This document shows positions 8,836-16,504 of a DNA stretch of 64,000 nt, in pieces. This stretch comes from Micavibrio_C sp046294845 (GTDB taxonomy: Bacteria > Pseudomonadota > Alphaproteobacteria > Micavibrionales > Micavibrionaceae): assembly GCA_046294845.1 (NCBI GenBank), contig JBKBNU010000001.1, positions 930,001 through 994,000 of the forward strand. Direction: 5' to 3'. Every line of letters begins with the position of its first letter. Within the stretch, counting starts at the first letter, position 1. Position numbers and translations under genes: made by a program. The notes beneath the pieces are model-generated. The model had not been told where the DNA came from, searched no databases, and saw nothing but the letters and a program-made list of their open reading frames with translations.

Positions 8836-9986
8836 GCCAGCAGGGCTATCCGGTTGCCGTGTAGCCTTTGCAGTTTTCCGGCCAGTTCCAGCTCCAAAAT
8901 AATGATCTGGACAGCGGATGATGGTAATCCCGTCGCCCTGATCATTTCATCGATATTGACCGGATCGACCGAAAGAATGCCCAGAACATCATCGCGTGCA
9001 TGATCGAGCGTTTGTTCATCAAGCGCTGGGGTGGTCTGTGGGATGATCGGGGGCATCATAAAAAGATTATCGCCGCTATCGCGCAAGCCGCCATCATAAT
9101 TCTTCAGGGCTTCCAGAATATCATCCGCATTCCTGACCAGTGTGGCTCCCTCGCGGATCAGGGCATTGGGCCCCTCGGCGCGCGGATCAAGCGGATGTCC
9201 GGGGACGGCCAGTACTTCGCGCCCTTGTTCGCCTGCCATACGGGCGGTAATCAATGATCCCGATTTGAAGGTGGCCTCGATAATCACGACACCACGGGAA
9301 AGACCGGAAATAATCCGGTTACGGCGTGGGAAGCTCTGGGCGAAGGGTTGTTGTCCGAACGGGCTTTCGGCGATGAGTAAGCCTTGCTCGCGGATACGTG
9401 CATACAAATCCTTGTTTTCGGGCGGATAAATAATATCAAGGCCGCCTCCCAAAATGGCTACCGTTCCGGTTGCGAGTGAACCTTCATGAGCGGCTGTATC
9501 AATGCCACGGGCTAAACCCGATATAACGGTTACGCCAGTTTCCCCCAGATCATGGGCCAGCTTGGCTGTAAATTTACGGCCATTCAAAGAGGCATTACGC
9601 GAGCCGACAATCCCGACGGATGGTTTCTTGAGCAGATCAAGGTTGCCAGAGAAGGTCAGAACAGGGGGAGCATCATCAATCTGTGATAACAGGGCCGGAT
9701 AGTTTTCTTCAAAGGCGCAGATAAAACCGGCACCGAACTTCATCAGGCATTCATATTCCTGTTCAATATGTTCGGAGGCGCAAGGGGTCAGCGGTTTTGA
9801 TCGTCCGCCGCGTTTGGCCAGATGGGGCAGGGCTTCAAGGGCTTTGATCGCCGAGCCATAAGTTTCAATCAAACGGTAAAACGTAACAGGACCGATATTT
9901 TCAGTACGAATCAAACGCAGCCATGCCAGCTTTTCCTGTTCCGCTGTCGATGAGACGGGGAGTTGATGCTGGCGCAGAAGCCTCAT
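8832..9986 (-). CDS. dprA: DNA processing protein DprA
   Basis: DprA binds incoming single-stranded DNA during natural transformation and loads RecA. The 384-residue protein has an N-terminal helical SAM-like segment. The Rossmann-like core follows (about 120-300), with VGIVGSRNAS, ISGLARGIDTAAHEG and AILGGGLDIIYPPEN. A C-terminal winged-helix (about 320-384) carries the DprA C-domain pattern (VDPVNIDEMIRATGLPSSAVQ). It overlaps plsY by 4 bases, so the two are probably translationally coupled. Together with the pilus locus nearby it makes DNA uptake possible, but no ComEA/ComEC gene is in the window. Confidence 0.95.
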   Translation of the reverse strand: MRLLRQHQLPVSSTAEQEKLAWLRLIRTENIGPVTFYRLIETYGSAIKALEALPHLAKRGGRSKPLTPCASEHIEQEYECLMKFGAGFICAFEENYPALLSQIDDAPPVLTFSGNLDLLKKPSVGIVGSRNASLNGRKFTAKLAHDLGETGVTVISGLARGIDTAAHEGSLATGTVAILGGGLDIIYPPENKDLYARIREQGLLIAESPFGQQPFAQSFPRRNRIISGLSRGVVIIEATFKSGSLITARMAGEQGREVLAVPGHPLDPRAEGPNALIREGATLVRNADDILEALKNYDGGLRDSGDNLFMMPPIIPQTTPALDEQTLDHARDDVLGILSVDPVNIDEMIRATGLPSSAVQIIILELELAGKLQRLHGNRIALLA

Positions 9987-10618
9987 TGTTTTTCCTCGGG
10001 GGGCATCTCTGTCTTCTTCTTGCCGATACGGGGCTCTTCACCTTTCAAGAGACGCTTGATGTTGTCTTTATGGCGATACCAGACAAGGGCCGATACCAAG
10101 AAAGAGATGGCTGCCAGTTTCGTATCTTTATAAATAAGAAAGGCTGAAAGCGGGGTCGAGAGCATCGCGGTCAGGGCTGCCAGTGAAGAAATGCGGAAAG
10201 CAAACGCCATGATCAACCATGACAGACAGGCTGCTGCCCCCGTAAGCGGAGCCAGGGCCAGAAACATTCCCAATGTTGTAGCGACACCCTTGCCGCCTTT
10301 GAATTTTAGCCATACCGGAAAGCAATGACCCAGAATGCTGAACAGACCTGCAGCATAAAGCGCGTTTGCCGATACGAAATCCGGCCAGAGTTTGGCTGCC
10401 AGTAAGGTAAGACCCACGGCCAATGCCCCTTTGCCACCATCAAGCACCAGCGTCAGCAAGGCGAGGGGCTTGTTACCCGTCCGTAAAACATTGGTAGCAC
10501 CGATATTGCCCGAGCCAATTTTACGGATGTCCCCGTAACCAGCAAGGCGCGTCAGGACCAAGCCAAACGGGACCGAGCCCAAACCATAAGCCAGCAATGC
10601 AAAAAGAATGATATCCAT
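9983..10618 (-). CDS. plsY: Glycerol-3-phosphate acyltransferase PlsY
   Basis: PlsY transfers the acyl group from acyl-phosphate to glycerol-3-phosphate, the first step of phospholipid synthesis, in the inner membrane. The 211-residue protein has about five hydrophobic segments and the family motifs GSGNIGATNVLRTGNK (from about residue 36), DGGKGALAV and FKGGKGVATTLG. A charged C-terminal tail (about 25 residues) lies on the cytoplasmic side. The dprA start overlaps its stop. It sits immediately upstream of dprA, the usual alphaproteobacterial order. Confidence 0.96.
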   Translation of the reverse strand: MDIILFALLAYGLGSVPFGLVLTRLAGYGDIRKIGSGNIGATNVLRTGNKPLALLTLVLDGGKGALAVGLTLLAAKLWPDFVSANALYAAGLFSILGHCFPVWLKFKGGKGVATTLGMFLALAPLTGAAACLSWLIMAFAFRISSLAALTAMLSTPLSAFLIYKDTKLAAISFLVSALVWYRHKDNIKRLLKGEEPRIGKKKTEMPPEEKQ

Positions 10619-10670
10619 GCCCTGATTAGTCTTGAAAATCGGCAGGGCGTCAATGGGGAAAAGACAGTTA

Positions 10671-11459
10671 TCAGGCCTTTGGCGGTAACAAATCTAAGGG
10701 ATTGTGCAAGCGCGGCAAGTGGGAGGCAAGAGCGGTTGCTTCATTCAAGGCATTATGACCGTGTTGCTCGCTACTGAGGGCCTCTTTATCCCAGCTCCCA
10801 GTCGAGCCATCGGCAGCTTTTTGAAAGAGCGGATAAATATCCTGCCTGATTAAATGGACACGCTTCAGGGAAAGAAGGGCGCGATCAACCAGCATGCCAA
10901 TTCCCTGATGAGCACTCTCATATTGCTGTCTTCTTATATCGAGAATAGCTGATTCCCCTTGCGCGTCTTCTATACCGAAAGGTTTCTCATCGATGCTGTA
11001 TAAGGTTTTTCCATCCGTCCGCCTTTGCTGGCGGTGATTGAATTCACGCAGAAGGCCAGCATGATTGTTGAGAGCTTTAACGGATTGCTCATGACGGGGG
11101 GCCTGCAAGGCCAATATTTGCACATCCTGCTGTGCGCCCTGCAGCAGATTGATTTGCAGGTTGATATCGTCGTTAATTTCATGTGTCCAGATATCCACAT
11201 CAGGATTAAGGCGGCGCGCATAGAAAGTTACATAACGCGAAAACGCCATCGCCAGAGAGACCTGTTCAAGGCGCTGGTCAACCGTATCGAAGATATTTCT
11301 TAGTAAAGCTATGTTCAGGGCTTCTAGACGTTCTGCCATCGAAAACTCTTGATTGCCGTCGTTTAACAATAGCTGGTCTTCGGGCGCAGCTATGCCCCGT
11401 TGCGCCCTTTTCAGGGCCAGCGACAGGCGTGTAATTTGATCCTTGATATTTTCTTTCAT
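10671..11459 (-). CDS. Hypothetical helical protein between pyrB and plsY
   Basis: The 262-residue protein (MKENIKDQITRLSLALKRAQRG...) is rich in predicted helix and Gln/Leu, has no signal peptide or membrane segment, and matches no family I know. A DIWTHEINDDINLQINLLQGAQQD stretch (about 90-112) and LVDRALLSLKRVHLIRQDI (about 190) look like amphipathic helices. It occupies the position between pyrB and plsY where many alphaproteobacteria carry pyrC (dihydroorotase). It has no metal-binding HxH or other amidohydrolase motif, so it is not a diverged PyrC. It may be lineage-specific. Confidence 0.65.
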   Translation of the reverse strand: MKENIKDQITRLSLALKRAQRGIAAPEDQLLLNDGNQEFSMAERLEALNIALLRNIFDTVDQRLEQVSLAMAFSRYVTFYARRLNPDVDIWTHEINDDINLQINLLQGAQQDVQILALQAPRHEQSVKALNNHAGLLREFNHRQQRRTDGKTLYSIDEKPFGIEDAQGESAILDIRRQQYESAHQGIGMLVDRALLSLKRVHLIRQDIYPLFQKAADGSTGSWDKEALSSEQHGHNALNEATALASHLPRLHNPLDLLPPKA

Positions 11460-11558
11460 AGTTCTTCGTTTTTGCTCTGGCAGAACAGGCCTGTGATTAA
11501 AGGGTCTGACTCATTCTGACAAGAAAAAACAAGAAATTTTGATGGGTATGATTAAAAT

Positions 11559-12470
11559 TCAGGCAATCAATAAATCAAGAACGGCCATACGCGCCGGTAC
11601 ACCGTTGGCCATTTGCTTGAAGATCAGGCTGCGGACAGGATCATCGGCCACTTCATCGGCAATTTCCACACCCCTGTTCATCGGGGCAGGGTGCATGACG
11701 ACAGCGTTCTTGCTGGCCAGATCCAGACGTTCGATAGTCAGACCGTATTGACGGAAGAAAGCGGCATCACTGGGGATCAGATCTTCGTTCATGCGCTCTT
11801 TTTGGTTGCGCAACATCATCACGACATCGCAACCGGGCAATCCTTCCTCGAGCGAGGTGAAGCTTTCAATGCCTGCGGCAGGAAATTTCTTGGGCATCAG
11901 GAAAGGCGGTGCAATCACTTTGACATGGGCTCCCAGCCGTTTGAAAATCTGCATATCCGATCCGGCAACGCGGCTATGCGAAACATCGCCGCAAATAGCA
12001 ATGGTCAGACCTGAAAGGCCTTTGGTTTTGAAGTGACGTTCGAGTGTCAATGTATCCAGCAAAGCCTGTGTGGGGTGTTCGCGCCAGCTATCGCCCGCAT
12101 TGATGACGGGGCAATCGATCATCTGCACCACGGCTTGCGGGGCGTTATATTCGGCAGACCGGATGACGAGGCCATCCGGCTTCATGGCAGCCAGTGTCCG
12201 GATGGTATCACTGAAGCTTTCACCTTTCTTAAGCGAGCTTGTTTCCGCATCCCAGTTGATAAGGGAGGCCCCCAGACGCAATGCTGCCATTTCGAAAGAT
12301 GTGCGCGTACGGGTCGAGTTCTCAAGGAACATATTGACGATGACCCGTCCTTTCAGTCTATCCGATCTGAAGTCACCCTTATCGAGAGCATCGGCATATA
12401 CGTGCCCTTTATCAAGCAGGGTACGCAAGTCGTTATCACTTAAGGTATCGATACCGGTCAGATGTTTCAT
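11559..12470 (-). CDS. pyrB: Aspartate carbamoyltransferase catalytic subunit
   Basis: PyrB condenses carbamoyl phosphate with aspartate to carbamoyl-aspartate, the committed step of pyrimidine synthesis. The 303-residue length is usual. The carbamoyl-phosphate site STRTRTSFE starts at residue 52, and HPTQALLDTLTL and the C-terminal HPAPMNRGVEI are present. No regulatory pyrI gene follows, so this is probably the unregulated or PyrC-associated class. A single base separates its start from the stop of the upstream CoA-transferase gene, so the two are likely co-transcribed. Confidence 0.96.
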   Translation of the reverse strand: MKHLTGIDTLSDNDLRTLLDKGHVYADALDKGDFRSDRLKGRVIVNMFLENSTRTRTSFEMAALRLGASLINWDAETSSLKKGESFSDTIRTLAAMKPDGLVIRSAEYNAPQAVVQMIDCPVINAGDSWREHPTQALLDTLTLERHFKTKGLSGLTIAICGDVSHSRVAGSDMQIFKRLGAHVKVIAPPFLMPKKFPAAGIESFTSLEEGLPGCDVVMMLRNQKERMNEDLIPSDAAFFRQYGLTIERLDLASKNAVVMHPAPMNRGVEIADEVADDPVRSLIFKQMANGVPARMAVLDLLIA

Positions 12471-12471
12471 A

Positions 12472-13689
12472 TCACCCTACAATTTTCTTTTGTTTCAGGT
12501 TTGCAATTTCGGAGGCACTCAGGCGCAAAACATTTTCAAGGATATCATCTGTATGCGCGCCGCAGACAGGCGGCGGCAGGCGGTAACTCACGGGGTTTTC
12601 TGTGAATTTTAGCGGGCTTCCTACCAACGATATGGCGGTGGGGGTCAGCGGATGATCCATCCGGATTTCCATACCGCGCGCCTGAATCTGGTCAAGGGCG
12701 AAAACCTGATCCATCTTGTTCACGGGGCCTACGGGGATATCAATATCCTGCAGGGCTTTTACCCAATAGGCGACTGTCTTTTGCACGGTGATGGCGCTGA
12801 TCACCCCGACCAGAGTATCACGATTTTTAACGCGGTCTTTATTCAGGGCAAAGCGGGCATCTGTGGCCCATTCACCATGCCCGAGACAGCGTGCCAGACG
12901 TTCGAATTGTGTATCATTGCCAACGGCAATAATGACGTGTCCGTCTTGTGCTTCAAAGGCCTGATAGGGGACGATCGTCGAATGGGCATTGCCCCAACGC
13001 TTGGCAACCTGACCGCTGGTAAGGAAATATTGCGCCAGATTGGTCATGCTGGCGAGAGTACAATCAAGCAAAGCGACATCGATGTGATCGCCCTTGCCGG
13101 TTTCCTTTCTTTTATGAAGGACTGCCAATATGCCGATGGCGGCGTGCAGACCCGTCATGATATCGCTTAAGGCGACACCCGTCTTCATGGGTTCACCTGC
13201 GGGTTCGCCTGTAGCGGCCATTAAACCGCCCATAGCTTGTGCCATGATGTCATAGCCGGGCTCGCTCGCCAACGGGCCGGTTTGGCCGAAACCCGTGATC
13301 GAGGCATAGACAAGATGCGGATAGCGACTTTTAAGGTTATCGTAATCAAGGCCGTATTTGGCAAGGCCGCCCACTTTAAAATTCTCTATCAATACATCGG
13401 CACCGGCCAGTAAATCATGGATCAGATCTTGACCCTCGGGCTTTGTAATGTCGATCGCAAGAGAGCGTTTATTGCGATTGCAGGAAAGGTAATAGGCGCT
13501 TTCGCTCGTGTCCGTTCCTTGCGCGTCTTTCAAATAGGGCGGTCCCCATTTGCGCGTGTCGTCGCCTTCACCGGGTTTCTCGATCTTGATGATGTCAGCG
13601 CCCAGATCCCCCAATATCTGTGTGCAGGAGGGGCCTGCCAGAACGCGGGAAAGATCGATAACTCTGATACCTGAAAGTGGTCCGCTCAT
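12472..13689 (-). CDS. CaiB/BaiF (class III) CoA-transferase family protein
   Basis: The 405-residue protein matches family III CoA-transferases, which move CoA between carboxylic acids through an aspartyl-CoA anhydride. It begins GPLSGIRVIDLSRVLAGPSCTQ and continues LGADIIKIEKPGEGDDTR and SCNRNKRSLAIDI, the family's N-terminal signatures. The candidate catalytic Asp lies in TGVALSDIMTGLHA (about residue 170). The acyl-CoA substrate cannot be assigned from sequence. It lies directly upstream of pyrB (1-base gap) with no obvious pathway link. Confidence 0.92.
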   Translation of the reverse strand: MSGPLSGIRVIDLSRVLAGPSCTQILGDLGADIIKIEKPGEGDDTRKWGPPYLKDAQGTDTSESAYYLSCNRNKRSLAIDITKPEGQDLIHDLLAGADVLIENFKVGGLAKYGLDYDNLKSRYPHLVYASITGFGQTGPLASEPGYDIMAQAMGGLMAATGEPAGEPMKTGVALSDIMTGLHAAIGILAVLHKRKETGKGDHIDVALLDCTLASMTNLAQYFLTSGQVAKRWGNAHSTIVPYQAFEAQDGHVIIAVGNDTQFERLARCLGHGEWATDARFALNKDRVKNRDTLVGVISAITVQKTVAYWVKALQDIDIPVGPVNKMDQVFALDQIQARGMEIRMDHPLTPTAISLVGSPLKFTENPVSYRLPPPVCGAHTDDILENVLRLSASEIANLKQKKIVG

Positions 13690-13709
13690 GTTTGTTTCCT
13701 GTTAGCTCC

Positions 13710-14225
13710 TTAGCCCCAAAGTTCCCAAGGGGTGAAGCTTTTAAACATATAGAGCCCTGTCAGGACAATACCGATAGCAAAACCTGGGCCTGCGGGAATT
13801 TTTAGACCCTTGAATACAGGGGGGCGTCTCTCTTTTTGTGCTATGTAAACAGCAACAGCGATCCCGTGAAGTAATCCTGCTGTAGCCCCAAGGGTAAGGG
13901 CCATCATCAGATTCTCGGGCCCGAGCCATAGACCGGCGGCCCCCATCAATTTGACATCGCCCAAACCTAGCGCGTCTTGTTTGTAGACATAATTCGCTAT
14001 GACACGAAGGGCGTATAGCAAGGCATAACCTGAAATGCCGCCAAGCAGAACCATTTCCCACGATAAAAACTGCCATGAAGTTGCAGTATGAAAAATCGGA
14101 GCGCATATGGCAAAGGGTAGAACGAGTTTGTTAGGTAGTAATCTGGTCCTGAGATCAATGAGGGAGAGGGCTATGAGCAGTGCTATAGCGCTAATTAGGC
14201 ATAATACGGCAAGTCCATCCAGCAT
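13710..14225 (-). CDS. Short type IV prepilin peptidase (A24 family)
   Basis: The 171-residue polytopic protein carries both aspartyl-protease sites of the A24 family: the Asp in IDLRTRLLPN (about residue 25) and the GxGD motif in ALGLGDVKLMG (about residue 88). It has the peptidase domain only, with no N-terminal cysteine-rich methyltransferase domain, as in CpaA/TadV or R64 PilU. It is divergent from the pilus locus starting at 14444 and is the natural processing enzyme for the pilin-like proteins at 23011 and 23887. Why N-methylation would be dispensed with is not visible. Confidence 0.88.
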   Translation of the reverse strand: MLDGLAVLCLISAIALLIALSLIDLRTRLLPNKLVLPFAICAPIFHTATSWQFLSWEMVLLGGISGYALLYALRVIANYVYKQDALGLGDVKLMGAAGLWLGPENLMMALTLGATAGLLHGIAVAVYIAQKERRPPVFKGLKIPAGPGFAIGIVLTGLYMFKSFTPWELWG

Positions 14226-14443
14226 GGATGCAAACTGGCACGGGATGTTTCGGTCGTCAATTGGCCGCTGCGGTGCTCTGGTACTTTTAGGTGGATAGGC
14301 TGAAAAAAGCTTTCTGTGGATGATTGCGGAAATCTTAACAATTTGCTGTAGTTAAACTCGGTAAGCCTTGATTCGCCTGAAAAGGTAACATTGAGGCTGT
14401 GCTATTTTTTTTATTTCTTGTTGTTGGGTTCAAATACTTCTCC

Positions 14444-14839
14444 ATGCCTGAAAGACGAAAAGTGCTGGTCGTAGAAGATAACGATTTTGTACGCATGCAG
14501 ATCGTCAGTCATCTAAAGGGGGCTGGCTATGAACCGTTGGAAGCCTCCGACGGCGATGTCGCTTTGTCGAAAATCGATGAAGATCAGGACGTGGGTATGG
14601 CTGTTGTTGATGTGCGCATGGACCCCATGGGCGGTTTTGAGTTTATCAAGATTTTGCGCGGGCGGGAGAATATGCTTCCTGTTGTGCTGGTTACCGGTGA
14701 TGATACTGCTGATCTTCTCGAGCAGGCAGGTAAGTACGGTGTCTCTGCAGTTTTGATGAAGCCTGTCGAAAAGGAGCGTCTCCTCCACACTGTAGAGCGG
14801 ACTATGAAGTTAGTGCAGAAGGGTGCGCGAGGACATTGA
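14444..14839 (+). CDS. Stand-alone response-regulator receiver
   Basis: A 131-residue CheY-like receiver. The acidic pair is E11-D12 (VVEDND), the phosphorylated Asp is D56 (AVVDVRMDP), the conserved Thr is in LVTGDD and the Lys in LMKPVEK. No output domain follows. I chose the ATG at 14444 because the upstream extension to 14399 is a hydrophobic string without family similarity; the ribosome-binding site is weak. The stop lies 1 base before the secretin start, so this is the first gene of the pilus operon and probably controls pilus assembly by protein-protein contact. The cognate kinase is unknown; the hybrid kinase at 24624 is a possibility. Confidence 0.85.
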   Translation: MPERRKVLVVEDNDFVRMQIVSHLKGAGYEPLEASDGDVALSKIDEDQDVGMAVVDVRMDPMGGFEFIKILRGRENMLPVVLVTGDDTADLLEQAGKYGVSAVLMKPVEKERLLHTVERTMKLVQKGARGH

Positions 14840-14840
14840 T

Positions 14841-16496
14841 ATGACGAAGCGTAGATTGAAATCTTTCCGCAACTTGCTCGCAGTTACCATGTTATCTGTA
14901 ACCTTACTGGGTTGTGCTGATGCCAGCGTTCCTGGTGGTCGTAACCTGAATATTCCTACGCCAAACCAGGCTGAACAACGCAAGGAAGCCGTAAACGAGC
15001 GTCCAGATAGCGTAATGTATTTGCCGTTGGGTAAGGATGTGTTGGTGCCAGAGATGAGTACCGATGATCCGCTGCCGAATGATATCGTGGGCCCCTTCGA
15101 GTTGCGCTCCGAAACTCTCGCAGGTGCCTTGCAGCTTATTCTGGCTGACTACGAAGTGCCGCTTGCTTTTGAAACTGAAGAAGGTCTGACCCGTCGTATT
15201 ACGGTTGCCAATCTCAGTGGTCCGATCAGCAAGGTTGTGCAAAATGTTTGTGGTCTTGCTGATCTTTATTGCAGCTTTGAAAATGGCTTGCTGGTTGTGA
15301 AGGACAAGCAGACTTTCACTGTTAAAATTCCGCCGATCAGTCAGGATACGGCCTTTATGCAGAATGTTGCAACGGGTTTGCAGGCTGTTTTGGGTGAGGG
15401 TGCGACTGTCACTGTTGATCCTTCGACCCGTACACTGGTTTATCGCGCATCCCAGCGTAGCGCGGAAATAGCCGAGCGTTATTTCCAGCGTATGCGTTCC
15501 AGTACAGCGCTGATTGTTTTTGAAACCTATATTTGGGAAGTCGCTCTCGACTCCGGTAATTCTGCCGGTATCAAGTGGAATGCCTTGGATACGTTTGGTA
15601 AATTTGCTGCCAATATTGATCTGAGCGGTTCTGTTGGTGCTGATTTCACCAATCCGATCAGTATTGGGCTGCCAACAACGCAAGGCGCTGATGGCGGGAC
15701 GTTCTCGCCCACTAAAATTCTTGATTTTCTTTCGACCTTCGGTGCTGTCAAAACGATTTCCCAGCCGCAGATTACAGTTCTGTCAGGTTCTGAAGCCAAA
15801 TTGCGTGCCGCCGATACGCAGAACTATGTGGCTGAAGTTTCAGAAACGATTGACGACGGCCTGAGCCGTACTTCGGTGAATACCAGCTCGATCGATACCG
15901 GTTTTACGCTGACGATTGCCAGTGCGTGGGATAATGCCACTGTTTATGCCGATGTTGAAATTGTTCTGACAGATGTCTCGGAAATTGAAGACTTCGACTT
16001 CCAGTCCGGTGATGGCGGCAGCACAACTGTACAGTTGCCGAAATCAACCGAACGTGAGCTGACGACGCAAATTCGTGTACGTCCGGGTGACTCGGTTCTG
16101 ATTGCCGGTTTGGTGCGTGAATCCGATGCGTATGACAAACAGGGGATTGGTTTTATGAAACCATTTATCCCGACCAGTCGTACGGTCACGACCCGTAACC
16201 TTGAGTTGGTATTCCTGCTGCGTCCGCGTGTGATCGTGTATACCAGCCCTAAAGAAGGTGAGCATCATAACGCCATTCGCGCCTATGGTGAAAAGAGTCC
16301 TGAGGTTTCTCATGTATCTGATGCAGCCAATGTATCCTATGTGACACCTTACGAGGGTCAAAATATTCCTGCTCATGTTGCGGCCACACCATTGCCGGCA
16401 CCTGTTCAGGCAGAGCCTGTGCCTGCTGGGGCTTCGGGCAATCCAGTTCCTTTGGGGTCGGTTTCTCCTGATCTGATGGATCCGTCAGGGGGTTGA
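14841..16496 (+). CDS. Type IVb pilus secretin, lipoprotein (PilN/BfpB-like)
   Basis: The 551-residue outer-membrane secretin has a lipoprotein signal peptide with lipobox LLGC (Cys25). An N-terminal periplasmic region of about 280 residues follows, with secretin N-domain-like strands. The C-terminal secretin domain includes ISQPQITVLSGSEAKLRAADTQNYV (about 310), VRPGDSVLIAGLVRE (about 415) and LVFLLRPRVIVYT (about 463). The order of domains and the lipobox match PilN of plasmid R64 and BfpB. A Pro/Ala-rich tail of about 65 residues follows. The start at 14841 has GAGGA about 7 bases upstream. It forms the gated pore for the pilus. Confidence 0.88.
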   Translation: MTKRRLKSFRNLLAVTMLSVTLLGCADASVPGGRNLNIPTPNQAEQRKEAVNERPDSVMYLPLGKDVLVPEMSTDDPLPNDIVGPFELRSETLAGALQLILADYEVPLAFETEEGLTRRITVANLSGPISKVVQNVCGLADLYCSFENGLLVVKDKQTFTVKIPPISQDTAFMQNVATGLQAVLGEGATVTVDPSTRTLVYRASQRSAEIAERYFQRMRSSTALIVFETYIWEVALDSGNSAGIKWNALDTFGKFAANIDLSGSVGADFTNPISIGLPTTQGADGGTFSPTKILDFLSTFGAVKTISQPQITVLSGSEAKLRAADTQNYVAEVSETIDDGLSRTSVNTSSIDTGFTLTIASAWDNATVYADVEIVLTDVSEIEDFDFQSGDGGSTTVQLPKSTERELTTQIRVRPGDSVLIAGLVRESDAYDKQGIGFMKPFIPTSRTVTTRNLELVFLLRPRVIVYTSPKEGEHHNAIRAYGEKSPEVSHVSDAANVSYVTPYEGQNIPAHVAATPLPAPVQAEPVPAGASGNPVPLGSVSPDLMDPSGG

Positions 16497-16504
16497 GGCA
16501 AAAG

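Noticed and set aside
14904..15683. 259-codon minus-strand frame within the secretin gene
   Set aside because: Antisense to a gene with an intact secretin domain, and without start signals.
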